In this document: one piece after another, positions 20,676 to 30,673 of the stretch
How the letters are laid out: each line of letters begins with the position of its first letter
Numbering within the stretch: position 1 is the stretch's first letter
DNA from: Diabrotica undecimpunctata
Lineage: Eukaryota > Arthropoda > Insecta > Coleoptera > Chrysomelidae
Length of the DNA: 64,000 bases
Direction: 5' to 3'
Assembly (NCBI RefSeq): GCF_040954645.1
Contig: NC_092804.1
Span: 95,172,862 to 95,236,861 of the forward strand
Position numbers and translations under genes: made by a program
Notes under the pieces: model-generated
Database searches by the model: none
Seen by the model: only the letters and a program-made list of their open reading frames with translations
Told to the model about the DNA's origin: nothing

Positions 20676-20846
20676 TAAAATAGGTACTGTCATTTGTCAA
20701 GTTACTATGTATTTGAGGACATAACCTCTATAATGTAGTTAATTAGAAAGTTTTGTAAAAGGCACATGTTTTGTAAAACGTTCTTTTGAAATATATGTTT
20801 ATTTGAGCCATCTACATTTATTATTACCAGTTATTACTACATAACA
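20676..20846 (+). repeat. Gypsy C 5' LTR, right part
   Basis: Continues the LTR to ACTACATAACA. It matches 30213-30383 with about two differences. Confidence 0.9.
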
Positions 20847-20870
20847 ATTATTTGGCGACGAGGAAAATAA
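20847..20870 (+). other. Gypsy C primer-binding site
   Basis: TTGGCGACGAGGA follows the 5' LTR after a 4-5 nt spacer, the usual tRNA primer position. Gypsy B has a related TTTGTCGACGAG at its own LTR/leader boundary. Confidence 0.75.
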
Positions 20871-20912
20871 TTGAACAGATATTTTGAAGAAAAAACATTT
20901 TAATAGTTCAAA

Positions 20913-21755
20913 ATGTCTAGGAATGAAGATAGTGCCAGGGGTTACCAACCAATTATTAACGTAGTAAATACGGGCGGTGTATCTTCATTAGCCATTTATA
21001 AACAGGGTGACGATTTTGAAGTTTTTGAGGAACGTTTAGAACAATATTTTGGTGCGAATTTGATTGAGGAATCTAGAAGGGTTGCTGTTTTAATCACATT
21101 ACTAAGTGAGGAAGTTTATAAAGGTTTAAGAGACCTATGCAACCCAGAGAAGCCCAAGGAAAAAGATTTTGAAACTCTAATGAAACTTTTAAGTACTCAT
21201 TTTAAGCCTAGATTGTCAGTGTATCGAAGGAGGATAATTTTTGACCTGTTAAGGCAAGGACAAGAGTCAGTTAACGATTGGTATCTGAAAATTAAAAACC
21301 AGGCAGCACAATGCGATTTTGGTGACAAATTGTTATATCGGGCCCAAGATAAGTTTGTGGTAGGCATGAGGCCAGGGCCAATACTAGATAGGCTTTGTGA
21401 AGAAAGTCCTTCAAAAAGTTTGCAAGATTTTTTGGAAATTGCTTTGAATAAGGAAGCAGCATTAAGGGAACAAGGTAACAAAGTGGAGGTTAATAGATTT
21501 CAACAAATAAAAAAAGTGGAATCCCGAGTGGAAAGGAAAGAAAATAGTGGAGAATCAGAAGAGAAGGCAGAGGTAAAGTGTAATTACTGTAATAAAACAA
21601 ATCACACCTTTAGTAAGTGTAAATATAAACAATTCACTTGCAAAAAGTATGGTAAAAGAGGTCACATAATGGCAGCCTGCAAAGGTAAAGTGGAGAAAAA
21701 TTATTTATTAGAGAATGTGGAAGACTCTTTAGAGTTGTTTAGTTTAGATTTATAA
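20913..21755 (+). CDS. gag: Gypsy C gag
   Basis: 280 codons from ATG 20913 (context TTCAAAATG). The capsid part has EVFEERLEQYF, VLITLLSEEVYKGL and RRIIFDLLRQGQESVNDWYL, typical of Mag/K02A2.6-like gag. It ends with one good knuckle, CNYCNKTNHTFSKC, and a second with the middle Cys changed to Tyr (CKKYGKRGHIMAAC). In related elements gag is continuous with or frameshifted into protease. Here it ends ELFSLDL and the protease active site is missing right after it, consistent with a small deletion at the gag/pro boundary. Confidence 0.85.
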   Translation: MSRNEDSARGYQPIINVVNTGGVSSLAIYKQGDDFEVFEERLEQYFGANLIEESRRVAVLITLLSEEVYKGLRDLCNPEKPKEKDFETLMKLLSTHFKPRLSVYRRRIIFDLLRQGQESVNDWYLKIKNQAAQCDFGDKLLYRAQDKFVVGMRPGPILDRLCEESPSKSLQDFLEIALNKEAALREQGNKVEVNRFQQIKKVESRVERKENSGESEEKAEVKCNYCNKTNHTFSKCKYKQFTCKKYGKRGHIMAACKGKVEKNYLLENVEDSLELFSLDL

Positions 21756-23538
21756 AGAGAAACTAGGTCATGTTCCATTGGAGAATACTTCTCGTAGATT
21801 AAAAACTTATTCAGGAGAAATAGTTATACCTGAAGGCAAGATTTCAGTTAATGTATCAATAAACAATTGTTCAAAAATGTGCGAATTGATTATAATTAAA
21901 AAAGTTACGAAAATTTTATTAGGCCGGGATATCATTAATAAATTTAATTTGTCTTTGAAAGATTCTGAAGTTATTATAAATGATATAACGATTTGCCCTG
22001 ATAAGTTATCTGATTTGTTGTCAAAATTTTCAAATGTTTTTAAAAAAGAGTTGGGTTCCTATAAAGATGAAAAAGTCAGTTTAGAAATGAATGAAAAGGT
22101 TAAGCCCATTTTCCACAAACCTCACCCAGTTCCATTTGCTTTTCGCGAGAAGGTGAAAAATGAGCTTCACAAATTAGAAGCTGAAACGGTTATATAGAAA
22201 ATTTCAAATTCGAATTGGGGAACACCACTAGTGCCCGTTATGAAAGCAAATGGCAATATTCGTATTTGTGGCAATTATAAAATAACAGTGAACAAGTATT
22301 TGAAAGATTTTAATCATCCCTTACCCAGAATAGATGATATCTTTGTTGCTTTACAGGGTGGTCAAAAATTTACTAAATTGGGTTTTTTAAATGCTTATAA
22401 CCAGTTAGTTTTAGATGGTAATACCAGTCGTTTGTTATCGTGGAGTACCCCATATGGTATTTACAAGGTAAATCGTTTGCCTTATGGTACAAAACCTGCT
22501 TGTTCAATATTTCAAGCTGTTGTAGAAAAAGTTTTATAGGGTTGTGCAGGTACCGTAAATTTTTTAGATGATGTGGTCGTCACAGCTAAGAATTTTGATG
22601 AACATTTAAAAATTCTGGAGGAAGTCTTATGTAGATTAGACAAGGCTGGATTTAGGTTAAATTCAGGAAAATGTGAGTTTTTTAAAGATAGTATTTCTTA
22701 CTTGGGTCATAAAATTACAAGCCAAGGATTAGAAAAAGATAAAGGAAAAGTAAGTGCTATAATTAATGCACCTCGATCCAAAAATTTAACAGAAAATCGT
22801 GCTTTTGCTGGGATGATAAACTATTATTCACGTTTTATTCAAAATTTGCAAGGAATTTTAAAGCCTCTATACAATTTAATTAGTAAAGGTACAGAATTTA
22901 AGTTGACAAAAGAATGTGAAATGGCAAAAAAAGAATTAGTTTCAGACAAATTGTTAGTTCACTATGATCCACAGAAACCTATTCGTTTAGCTTGTGATGC
23001 TAGTGATTATGGTATTGGAGCGGTTCTAATGCATGTAATGGCTGATGGTTCAGAGAGGTTATATTATATTTCTCGTGTGTTGACTAAGGCTGAGCAAGGT
23101 TACTCAATGATAATGAAAGAAGCATTAGCTGTATATTGGTCTGTTTCTAAACTCTACCAACATTTAGCTGGTCAGAAATTTGAAATTTCAAGTGACCATA
23201 AGCCTCTGCAAGCTATCTTTGGAGAGCATAAAAAATGGCTGCTGGGCGTATTCAACGTTGGTCATTGTTTTTAGCTGGTTTTAATTATACTTTTCGCTTT
23301 ATTAAAAGCGTCGATAACTCTAAAGCTGATGCTCTATCAAGGTTAGCTTTACCTGTAGGTGAAGATGAAATTGAAACAGATTTAAATTTTGAATATATCA
23401 ATTTAGTGGAAAACTTACTACCAGTTGATTCAAATTTATTACATTCTGAAACACGAAAAGATGTAGTTTTAGGTAGTGTGTATAATTTAATTAGATATGG
23501 GTTTCCTAAGCATACTGAAAATTTAATTTTTAAGCCTT
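21756..23538 (+). pseudogene. pol: Gypsy C pol: protease remnant, RT, RNase H
   Basis: The frame resumes in the C-terminal part of protease (GHVPLENTSRRLKTYSGE, ILLGRDII) without a DTG/DSG motif. RT follows with FHKPHPVPFAFREKV, GTPLVPVMKANGNIRICGNYK, NRLPYGTKPACSIFQ and FLDDVVV. The first catalytic Asp is lost (FTKLGFLNAY where FxKxDL is expected). RNase H follows (LACDASDYGIGAVL, EQGYSMIMKEALAV, SSDHKPLQAIFG). Breaks: TAG at 22195-22197 and 22537-22539, and a frameshift near 23235. At 23538 (FKPF) gypsy D interrupts, and the protein resumes at 28831. Confidence 0.87.
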
Positions 23539-23835
23539 TTAAGGGGATGTGTAGGTTGGGGTGTGATTCTCGAGAAAGAAGGGTTTATTTCGTAACAACT
23601 TCACTGCAAATAGGTAGCAACGCAGAGGTTGATGTAAATTATAGTAAAACACATTGCTTGATGTGGTGTATTCAGATGAATAAAATAAAACAGTTAAAAC
23701 TACATTATACATATACACACATGTTGATTGCTATTTAGACAATATGACAATGACAAAAGAATATATGGCAGACAACCGTTGACAGCATCCTACGTCACAA
23801 TGGTTGACAGGGTTACCAAGTATAATCTTGTTACA
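23539..23835 (-). repeat. Gypsy D 3' LTR
   Basis: On the minus strand starts TGTAACAAGATTATACTTGG right after the polypurine tract and ends CCCCTTAA. Confidence 0.92.
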
Positions 23836-23927
23836 TCCTCCCCCTTTGGATCAGACGTAGAAGATGACTGATACAAAACATGTATGGTTGTTGATTGTTG
23901 GCGAGGGCTTGGGACAAACCTCGGGCA

Positions 23928-26900
23928 TCATTCATGGGCGTCTTGGTAACGCTTAGGACGGTGCTTGGAACGCCTGGGTCTCTGCACAGAACCATTACTC
24001 TTTGCAGGTAAAGAGCTACTTCTGAAGTCACGGGTTGTGGTTTCAGGTACACCAGAACTTGAGGATTTCTGCGTTGGCTTTAGGTGTCGTTTTGGGATAG
24101 CCCCTCTGGCTTCATCTGGAACACCTTTCTGCAACGTATTTGAAGGTCGTCCTCTACTACGTAACTCATGTAGAGGTGTTATAGGCGAATTGGAATCATC
24201 CTTCACAAAAGGATGGAGAGCAGATACATGGTACTTTCCAATTGCTATATCCGGGTGCGTTACAGTTGCTAACTCGTACGAAGTAGGAGAAAGTTGGTTG
24301 AGGATAAGGTATGGGCCATCGCGACGCGGCGCAAATTTGGAAGACAGTCCTGCATCACTCTTACTAAGGATGTGAGTCTTTACGAGAACTTTCTGTCCTT
24401 TGTTAAACACAACGGTTTCGCGAAAATGTTTATCTGCGTACAGTTTCGAAGCGTCTTGGCGTAACTCATTATTCTCACGCGCACTTAGTAAAATGTCTGT
24501 ATGTCTGCGCAAGTACGGCGTTATCTCAGGAATAACAGTTTCACTCGCGATAATAGCTCGTAAGTCTTTATGCACATCTGTGGGCGAACGTAGCTCACGT
24601 GCAAAGTTCAAATATGCCGGGGAATAACCGGTAGCTAAATTTGGTACCGTATTCATGGAAAAACGAATACTTGGTAGCACTTCATCCCATTTAGTATGGT
24701 CCCTTTGCACTAATATAGAAATCTGAATCTTTAGATCGCGATTTTTACGTTCCTCCGGATTTGAGGCAGGGTGATAAACAGGAATGAGTGATTGCTGAAT
24801 ACCTAGGCAGTATGTAAACTGCTGCATTATTTTACTAACGAATTGGGGTCCGTTGTCACTTATTATTCTACGAGGGGTGCCGTATCGTAAACATATTTCG
24901 CTTATTAGTACCTTTGTGCACTCCTCCGCAGTAGCTTGTTTTAACGGGAATATTTCTATCCATTTCGTGGAAGTATCTTCCACTGCGAAAATCCATCTGT
25001 TTCCTTTTTCAGTTACAGGTAGTGGAGCCACTAAATCAATTGCGTATACTATAGCTAAAGCTTCTCGCTCTGTCGTGCTATAGTTACGTTCAGGGGCTGT
25101 GAGTAAGCGACTTGCATACTCTATCGGCTTTTCATTTTCTTCCTCCCCCTGGAGGAGACATGCGCCAAGTGCATATGAACTTGCGTCTGTTTTTATTATA
25201 AAAGAGTTTGTAAAAGTTGCTTGTTGCAGAATAGGAGCTTGCGTAAGCAATCTTTTAAGAGTTTCATAAGCCTGGTTTTGTGCCGGTCCCCAAACAAATG
25301 CTACATTCTTCTTAGTTAAGTCTGAAAGAGGTTTGGATATACCTGCGAAGTTTGGCACAAAACGTCGAAACCAACTACAAGTTTGTAAAAATGATAAAAC
25401 ATGTTTAACATTACGTGGTATAGGCATGTCAGCAATTGCTGATATCTTCCCAGGATCAGGAGCGATCCCATTGGGCGTCAGAAGGTGCCCTAAATACTTG
25501 ACAGAAGAGCGCACAAAAGTACATTTCGCCCTATTTACACACAATTTAAATACTTGCAATCTTTGAAACACATTAGTTAGATCGTTGATATGATTTTCAA
25601 ATGAACTAGATAGAATAATAATATCATCTAAATATGCCAAAATAGTGACACTTGGTAATCCGCTACGAAAACGATCAATAAGCCTTTGAAAAGTAGCAGG
25701 CGCGTTTCGGAGACCAAAAGGCATACGATTAAATCTAAAAATACCAAAAGGAGTAATAAAAGAAGTTTTATCTCGATCTGATGGACGAACACTTATTTGA
25801 TGATAACCACTTTTCAAATCTAGTGTTGTCATAAATAGTGTCTGTGTTGTCGCATGCAATAGATCATCCATCCTCGGCAGAGGATACCTATCTGGTACAG
25901 TTATTTCGTTGAGGCGTCTATAATCGACGCACATGCGAAAAGTACCGTCTTTTTTAGGAACGAGCACAGTAGGTGCAGCATAAGCTGAGTCGGAGTCATC
26001 AATGATTTCCATTTCCAATAAATGATGGATTTCATTTTTGAGTATTTCAGCTTTCTGAGGAGTAGTCCTATAAGGAGGCACAGCGATTGGAATATCCCTG
26101 GTTAAATTAATACAATGTTCAGCAAATGGTGTAGGTTCATTATGTTCCATAAAAACACCACTGTACTGATTTATCAAGCATTGTAAGGTACTACGATCAG
26201 AAGTATTTAACTGTGAGGCTTCGTCCTGTCGTAAAGTGAGTTCAAGAAGGTTAATTGAAGCATTGCAGGAGTTAGGCTCCCGTAATAATTTATGTTGAAC
26301 ATTAGGAGAATCAGCAAATGAGAATTTCATTTGAGGGATATTAATAATAATATCAGCATTTTTTAAGAAGTCTATGCCAAGAAGAGTTTTAGCTGATGTG
26401 TGCTCAGGAAATGCAACAAAAGTTGTAGGTATGGATTTATCTAATAGGAGAACCAAACATTCAAAAATATGAGCTGTTACTGTGCGGCTTATGCCGTCAG
26501 CAAGCACTAAACTGATTTCCTTGGAAACATAGTGTAGACCTTTGTTTACAAAATGATTGTATAGCTTAATTCCAGCTATAGTACATTTTGCTCCAGTATC
26601 AACATATGCGCAACCACTCAAACCTAAGACACTTATTGGTAAGAGGGGGCGATTATTCAAATTGTTAGTTTCTGCTAAAAGAAGCTCTACAGAAGAGGCT
26701 GCTTCTGTAGTAATAGGATTTACAGAAATTTTACAGTTAGGACAATTAGTGCGAACATAACCAGGAGTATTGCAACCATAACAAACTACACTGGAAGAAC
26801 GTTGAGGAGGTACATTTGAATTGCTAGGATTCGTATTTAGACGACTAGGAGGTACATACGTCCTAACTGAATCATTAGAATTAGATTTCTTAGTCTTTTG

Positions 26901-27719
26901 ACTAATATTGTTAAATTTTCTGCATTCTGACTGAATATGGCCAAAATGTTTACAAAACGTACAGTTCGATTTGAATTTTATTTTGCAAGGGTCCTTTTCT
27001 GGATTTGGTTGAGGTTTTTGTCGACGATCAGAGTCGGTAGCAACTAAACCTTCCTTTAAGGATGCTTCGATTTCTCGAGATTCCATTAAAAGTTCCTTAA
27101 AGTTTTGAAATTTATTTCTTGGTAGCCTTTTTCGTAATTTGCGTACCAGTAAGCCATAAACCATATCCAACTGAACCTCTTCAGTTAGGGTATAAGGTAA
27201 TTGTGCAAGCAAAGCTCGAATATGGGAAACAAATAATTCAGTAGGTTCACTAGAATTTTGTTCACGCGAGAATACTTCTCGAAATATTAAATGAGGCGGA
27301 AGTTTTTTCGAATAGGCATCTTTTAAGGCCTGTACAGCATCTTCCCATGTGAGAACTGTATTTTTAATACCTTGCCACCATGTAGCAGCAAAACCATTAA
27401 GCAGCATGGATAAACCACGAAGAGCATTCTCATCACTTATTTGGGAGCAGTCCTTAAAAGTGATTACATTGTCAAGAAAAGCTTCAACATCAGCGTTAAT
27501 AGTACCATCAAAACGAGCAGTACATTTAACGAAATTTCCACCTGACATATGTGTAGGAGTTCTCGTAAGATCTCTGATTTGTACCAAAAGATCTTCAGAT
27601 ACTTGTTTATTAGAATTAGTAAGTACTGAAAGTAAAGATTGAAACTGATCTTGAGACATTGTCACCATAGCAGGAGCAGAACACTCTCCTGTAAGATTTT
27701 GTGAATTGGCTTTCGGCAT
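23928..27719 (-). CDS. gag-pol: Gypsy D Gag-Pol polyprotein, open but lacking RNase H C-terminus and integrase zinc domain
   Basis: 1263 codons from ATG 27719 with no stop. Order: capsid (FDGTINADVEAFLDNV, NGFAATWWQGIKN), knuckles near residue 250 (CTFCKHFGHIQSEC) and 315 (CYGCNTPGYVRTNC, His changed to Tyr), protease (YVDTGAKCTIAG, ~373), RT (VDYRRLNEITVPDRYPLP, MTTLDLKSGYHQI, MPFGLRNAPATFQ, YLDDIIIL ~696), RNase H start (IIKTDASSYALGACL, TEREALAIVYAI). At residue ~893 it jumps straight to the integrase core (DLVAPLPVTEKGN, VEDTSTKW, SDNGPQFVSK, NPEERKNRDLK), then the C-terminal domain and a basic tail. About 250 residues are missing in frame, so reverse transcription and integration by this protein alone are unlikely. 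Confidence 0.9.
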   Translation of the reverse strand: MPKANSQNLTGECSAPAMVTMSQDQFQSLLSVLTNSNKQVSEDLLVQIRDLTRTPTHMSGGNFVKCTARFDGTINADVEAFLDNVITFKDCSQISDENALRGLSMLLNGFAATWWQGIKNTVLTWEDAVQALKDAYSKKLPPHLIFREVFSREQNSSEPTELFVSHIRALLAQLPYTLTEEVQLDMVYGLLVRKLRKRLPRNKFQNFKELLMESREIEASLKEGLVATDSDRRQKPQPNPEKDPCKIKFKSNCTFCKHFGHIQSECRKFNNISQKTKKSNSNDSVRTYVPPSRLNTNPSNSNVPPQRSSSVVCYGCNTPGYVRTNCPNCKISVNPITTEAASSVELLLAETNNLNNRPLLPISVLGLSGCAYVDTGAKCTIAGIKLYNHFVNKGLHYVSKEISLVLADGISRTVTAHIFECLVLLLDKSIPTTFVAFPEHTSAKTLLGIDFLKNADIIINIPQMKFSFADSPNVQHKLLREPNSCNASINLLELTLRQDEASQLNTSDRSTLQCLINQYSGVFMEHNEPTPFAEHCINLTRDIPIAVPPYRTTPQKAEILKNEIHHLLEMEIIDDSDSAYAAPTVLVPKKDGTFRMCVDYRRLNEITVPDRYPLPRMDDLLHATTQTLFMTTLDLKSGYHQISVRPSDRDKTSFITPFGIFRFNRMPFGLRNAPATFQRLIDRFRSGLPSVTILAYLDDIIILSSSFENHINDLTNVFQRLQVFKLCVNRAKCTFVRSSVKYLGHLLTPNGIAPDPGKISAIADMPIPRNVKHVLSFLQTCSWFRRFVPNFAGISKPLSDLTKKNVAFVWGPAQNQAYETLKRLLTQAPILQQATFTNSFIIKTDASSYALGACLLQGEEENEKPIEYASRLLTAPERNYSTTEREALAIVYAIDLVAPLPVTEKGNRWIFAVEDTSTKWIEIFPLKQATAEECTKVLISEICLRYGTPRRIISDNGPQFVSKIMQQFTYCLGIQQSLIPVYHPASNPEERKNRDLKIQISILVQRDHTKWDEVLPSIRFSMNTVPNLATGYSPAYLNFARELRSPTDVHKDLRAIIASETVIPEITPYLRRHTDILLSARENNELRQDASKLYADKHFRETVVFNKGQKVLVKTHILSKSDAGLSSKFAPRRDGPYLILNQLSPTSYELATVTHPDIAIGKYHVSALHPFVKDDSNSPITPLHELRSRGRPSNTLQKGVPDEARGAIPKRHLKPTQKSSSSGVPETTTRDFRSSSLPAKSNGSVQRPRRSKHRPKRYQDAHE

Positions 27720-27758
27720 TGTTCAAGATATAACAGACAACCAAATATCACTAAATAT

Positions 27759-28170
27759 GCAATAAAATTATTTTATTGTAAAACTGAAATGGTTATATAA
27801 GCAATAAAAGTTATTTTATTGAAAAAAGATATATAATTATGAGCAATAAGTTATTTTATTGAGAATGGGATATAATTATATGCAATAAAAGATTTTATTG
27901 AAAGAGTTATATAATTATATACGCAATAAAAGTTATTTTATTGAGAAAAAATGTATAATTATACGCAATAAATGTTATTTTATTGAAAATATTGTATAAT
28001 TATACGCAATAAAAACTATTTTATTGAAAAGGTTGTATAATTATAAGCAATAAATGTTATTTTATTGAAAAAGTTGTATAATTATACGCAATAAAAGTTA
28101 TTTTTATTGAAAAAATTGTATAATTATACGCAATAAATATTATTTTATTGAAAAAGTTGTATAATTATAT
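27759..28170 (-). repeat. Ten-unit minisatellite in the gypsy D leader
   Basis: About ten units of 40-44 bp, each with the palindrome CAATAAAA...TTTTATTG and most with a second one, GTATAATTATAC. The array sits between the primer-binding site and the gag ATG. Confidence 0.88.
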
Positions 28171-28511
28171 ATTTTAATAGAAAATCTGAACAAATTGGAT
28201 AAAATTTTACATTTGGCAACAAAATGTTGAAAAAATTTGAAGAACTACGAAATTATGTTAAACATAGGCAACACTGCGTAGAACGACAAACGAAAACGAG
28301 TATTCGCTAGAATAATCGAAATGAATCGAATTCCGTACGGTCATGATCACGTCGATGCAAAATAGATATGCCGGCATGGACAAGCGTAAAACGGCGCGAA
28401 ATGGATGGTGCCATGCTATGAAAGTAGGGTTATTGATTCAAAAAAAAATACTTACAGCGAAATCTACGGTATCAAAAGCACTTTAACACTTACGAAATAA
28501 TGTTCATTCTC

Positions 28512-28530
28512 GGCCCCACGTTGGGCGCCA
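28512..28530 (-). other. Gypsy D primer-binding site (tRNA-Lys type)
   Basis: The minus strand reads TGGCGCCCAACGTGGGGC three bases after the 5' LTR. This is the complement of the 3' end of insect tRNA-Lys including CCA. Confidence 0.85.
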
Positions 28531-28533
28531 GGT

Positions 28534-28830
28534 TTAAGGGGATGTGTAGGTTGGGGTGTGATTCTCGAGAAAGAAGGGTTTATTTCGTAACAACTTCACT
28601 GCAAATAGGTAGCAACGCAGAGGTTGATGTAAATTATAGTAAAACACATTGCTTGATGTGGTGTATTCAGATGAATAAAATAAAACAGTTAAAACTACAT
28701 TATACATATACACACATGTTGATTGCTATTTAGACAATATGACAATGACAAAAGAATATATGGCAGACAACCGTTGACAGCATCCTACGTCACAATGGTT
28801 GACAGGGTTGCCAAGTATAATCTTGTTACA
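28534..28830 (-). repeat. Gypsy D 5' LTR
   Basis: Second 297-bp LTR, visibly differing from 23539-23835 at one base. Confidence 0.92.
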
Positions 28831-30103
28831 GCCTTTCTTAGTTAGAAAGAATGAACTCTCAATAGAAAGGGGTATTATTATGTGGAGTTATCGAGCAGTC
28901 ATTCCCACTAGCCTCAGACAACAATTGCTTGAGGAACTTCATAGTAATCATGAAGGGATAATTAAAATGAAATCAAATGCGCGTTCATACTTCTGGTGGC
29001 CTAATCTAGAGTCTGATATAGAACAAATAGTAAATGGTTGTAAGGTCTGTGGACATCTAAAACCAGAGTCCACCAAAGCTAAATTAATTAAAACTCAATT
29101 ATCGACTTATTTTTATGAAAGAATTCATGCTGATTTTATGGGACCTATTAAGGGGAAAATGATACTCATAATTATTGATACTTTTTCAAAGTGGCCTGAA
29201 GCTTTTATAATGAGTTCTGCTGATACAGAAGCTACTATAGATCGTTTTAGAGAATGTTTTTCCCGATTTGGTTTGCCGCGAATTGTTGAAACGGACAATG
29301 GAAGTCAGTTTACTTCTGAAAATTTTTGTAATTTTTTAACTAATAATTGTGTAAAATTTTTGACTTCACCACCTTTTCACCCAGCATCAAATGAATTTGC
29401 GGAAAATGCGGTAAAATCTGTTAAATCTAGTTTAAGGAAAGCACTTTTAGATGAAAAAAACAAAAATGTTTCATTAAATACATTATTGTGTCGATATCTT
29501 TTCTCTTACAGAAATTCAGTTCATGCTACAACAGGGTTGTCTCCCTCAAATGTTATTTTTAAGTCAAAGATAAGAACACGTTTAGATTTATTAGCACCAA
29601 AAGGTGTGCAAGTTAATGAAAAAGCAAATAAGCAAGAACAGAATTATAAAGGGAAAAGAGATGTACATTTTGAAGTAGGGGAGAGAGTCTGGTGTAGAGA
29701 TTATAGGAACCCAAATAAAAAAGGTTGGGTGGAATGTGAGATTGATGAGATTTTAGGTGATAGAATTTATTTTTTTAAGTTAATAGATCAAACCATTGTT
29801 TGGAAAAGACATTTGAACCAGATATTAAAGAATATATCTAATCCCTTAGATGTAATTCTGCCAAATGAGAATGTGTCTCCATCTTTAGATGTAGTTGTGC
29901 AAAATCTGGTTATTATACAAAATGAATCAGAGCAAGAACTACCGATAACTCCTGAGACAGAGCTAGAGGCGATTCCAGAAATAAGTTCGAATGATTTAAA
30001 TTTTGATAAAAATACTTCAGAGGTTGAAAATGAAATTTTGTTAAAAACTGTATCTGGTGCAAAAGATAATCTTAAGTTAGTTAGTAGTAGACCTAAGAGG
30101 TAA
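28831..30103 (+). pseudogene. pol: Gypsy C integrase (C-terminal part of pol)
   Basis: Continuous frame from the gypsy D boundary. The zinc domain shows ELHSNHEGIIKMKSNARSY, FWWPNL and CKVCGHLKP (HHCC). The catalytic core has HADFMGPIKG, IIDTFSKWPEAF, VETDNGSQFTSENF and FAENAVKSVKSSL, so the D, D and E positions are all present. The C-terminal region includes FEVGERVWCRDY, and the protein ends about 40 bp before the polypurine tract. This stretch looks undamaged, but it is separated from the rest of pol by gypsy D. Confidence 0.9.
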
Positions 30104-30144
30104 ATTAAACCACCACAACGATTGAATTTGTAAAGGGAGGTATT

Positions 30145-30383
30145 TGTAAGATATTCATGTTTAAGAATAAGAAGAATTGCGTTTTGTTATTTTTGTATTT
30201 CTGTGTTTAGTTTAAAATAGGTACTGTCATTTGTCAAGTTACTATGTATTTGAGGACATAACCTCTATAATGTAATTAATTAGAGAGTTTTGTAAAAGGC
30301 ACATGTTTTGTAAAACGTTCTTTTGAAATATATGTTTATTTGAGCCATCTACATTTATTATTACCAGTTATTACTACATAACA
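30145..30383 (+). repeat. Gypsy C 3' LTR
   Basis: 239 bp from TGTAAGATATTC to CTACATAACA, preceded by polypurine AAAGGGAGG and followed by the AACTG duplication. Confidence 0.93.
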
Positions 30384-30388
30384 AACTG

Positions 30389-30608
30389 ACACACACACGG
30401 ATCCCATTCTCGTCGACAAATAATAAGTATCGGACCGGGTTGTAAATAATAATAACAGTATAGGAAATACTACCGACTTTAATTATCACTCCAAAACGTA
30501 ATGCAAATAAATATACATTAATTAAACGATCCTCCCGTCTGTCTCGTCTCGTGTTTCTTCCCAGCTGAGTGTGAAGTAACCGCCCTGCATGGTTGCCAAT
30601 ACATCACA
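30389..30608 (-). repeat. Gypsy B leader and probable 5' LTR
   Basis: Read on the minus strand, this block precedes the gypsy B gag leader once gypsy C is removed. A primer-binding-like TTTGTCGACGAGAATGGG lies at about 30400-30417. LTR limits are uncertain because no second LTR is present. Confidence 0.5.
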
Positions 30609-30673
30609 GTATCAATAAAGTGTTATGAATCATTTCGGCCTATCCCAGCCTTATCAGACACTTGGGATGATAC
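30609..30673 (-). ncRNA. Hammerhead-like ribozyme with a mutated core
   Basis: On the minus strand, stem I pairs GTATC with GATAC and AAGTGT with ACACTT around an internal loop. The core then reads CTGATAA, stem II GGC...GCC, GAAA, a tiny stem III (TG-ATT-CA) and UA before ACACTT. All parts are in type I hammerhead order, but the core has A instead of the catalytic G8 (CTGATGA expected), so this copy is probably inactive. Confidence 0.65.

Larger units (their letters stand above)
23539..28830 (-). mobile_element. Gypsy D: young, internally deleted Ty3/gypsy element in gypsy C pol
   Basis: Bounded by two 297-bp LTRs (23539-23835 and 28534-28830) that differ visibly at one base (GGGTTACC/GGGTTGCC), with a 4-5 bp duplication GCCT(T) on each side. 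Host pol rejoins as KPF|LVRKN. On the minus strand: LTR, PBS, an 800-bp leader with a repeat array, a single Gag-Pol frame, polypurine tract AAAGGGGGAGGA, LTR. The near-identical LTRs and open frame imply recent insertion. The pol frame lacks an internal segment, so the copy is probably non-autonomous. Confidence 0.92.
14819..30383 (+). mobile_element. Gypsy C (Ty3/gypsy LTR retrotransposon) inserted in gypsy B leader
   Basis: Flanked by the 5-bp duplication AACTG (14814-14818 and 30384-30388). The 5' LTR is 14819-14886 plus 20676-20846 (split by a non-LTR element), the 3' LTR is 30145-30383. TGGCGACGAGG just after the 5' LTR (about 20852) is the primer-binding site, and AAAGGGAGG just before the 3' LTR is the polypurine tract. 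gag, pol and integrase are all on the plus strand but broken, and gypsy D is inserted at 23539-28830. The LTRs differ at very few positions, so the element is not old despite its broken frames. Confidence 0.9.
9513..30608 (-). mobile_element. Gypsy B (Ty3/gypsy LTR retrotransposon), heavily nested
   Basis: Minus-strand gypsy element whose gag, protease, RT, RNase H and integrase run from 14765 down to 9513, with its leader and probable 5' LTR on the far side of gypsy C at 30384-30608. The leader rejoins when gypsy C and one copy of its AACTG target duplication are removed. A primer-binding-like TTTGTCGACGAG lies near 30411. It is truncated within integrase at 9513, so no 3' LTR is present. 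Confidence 0.75.
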
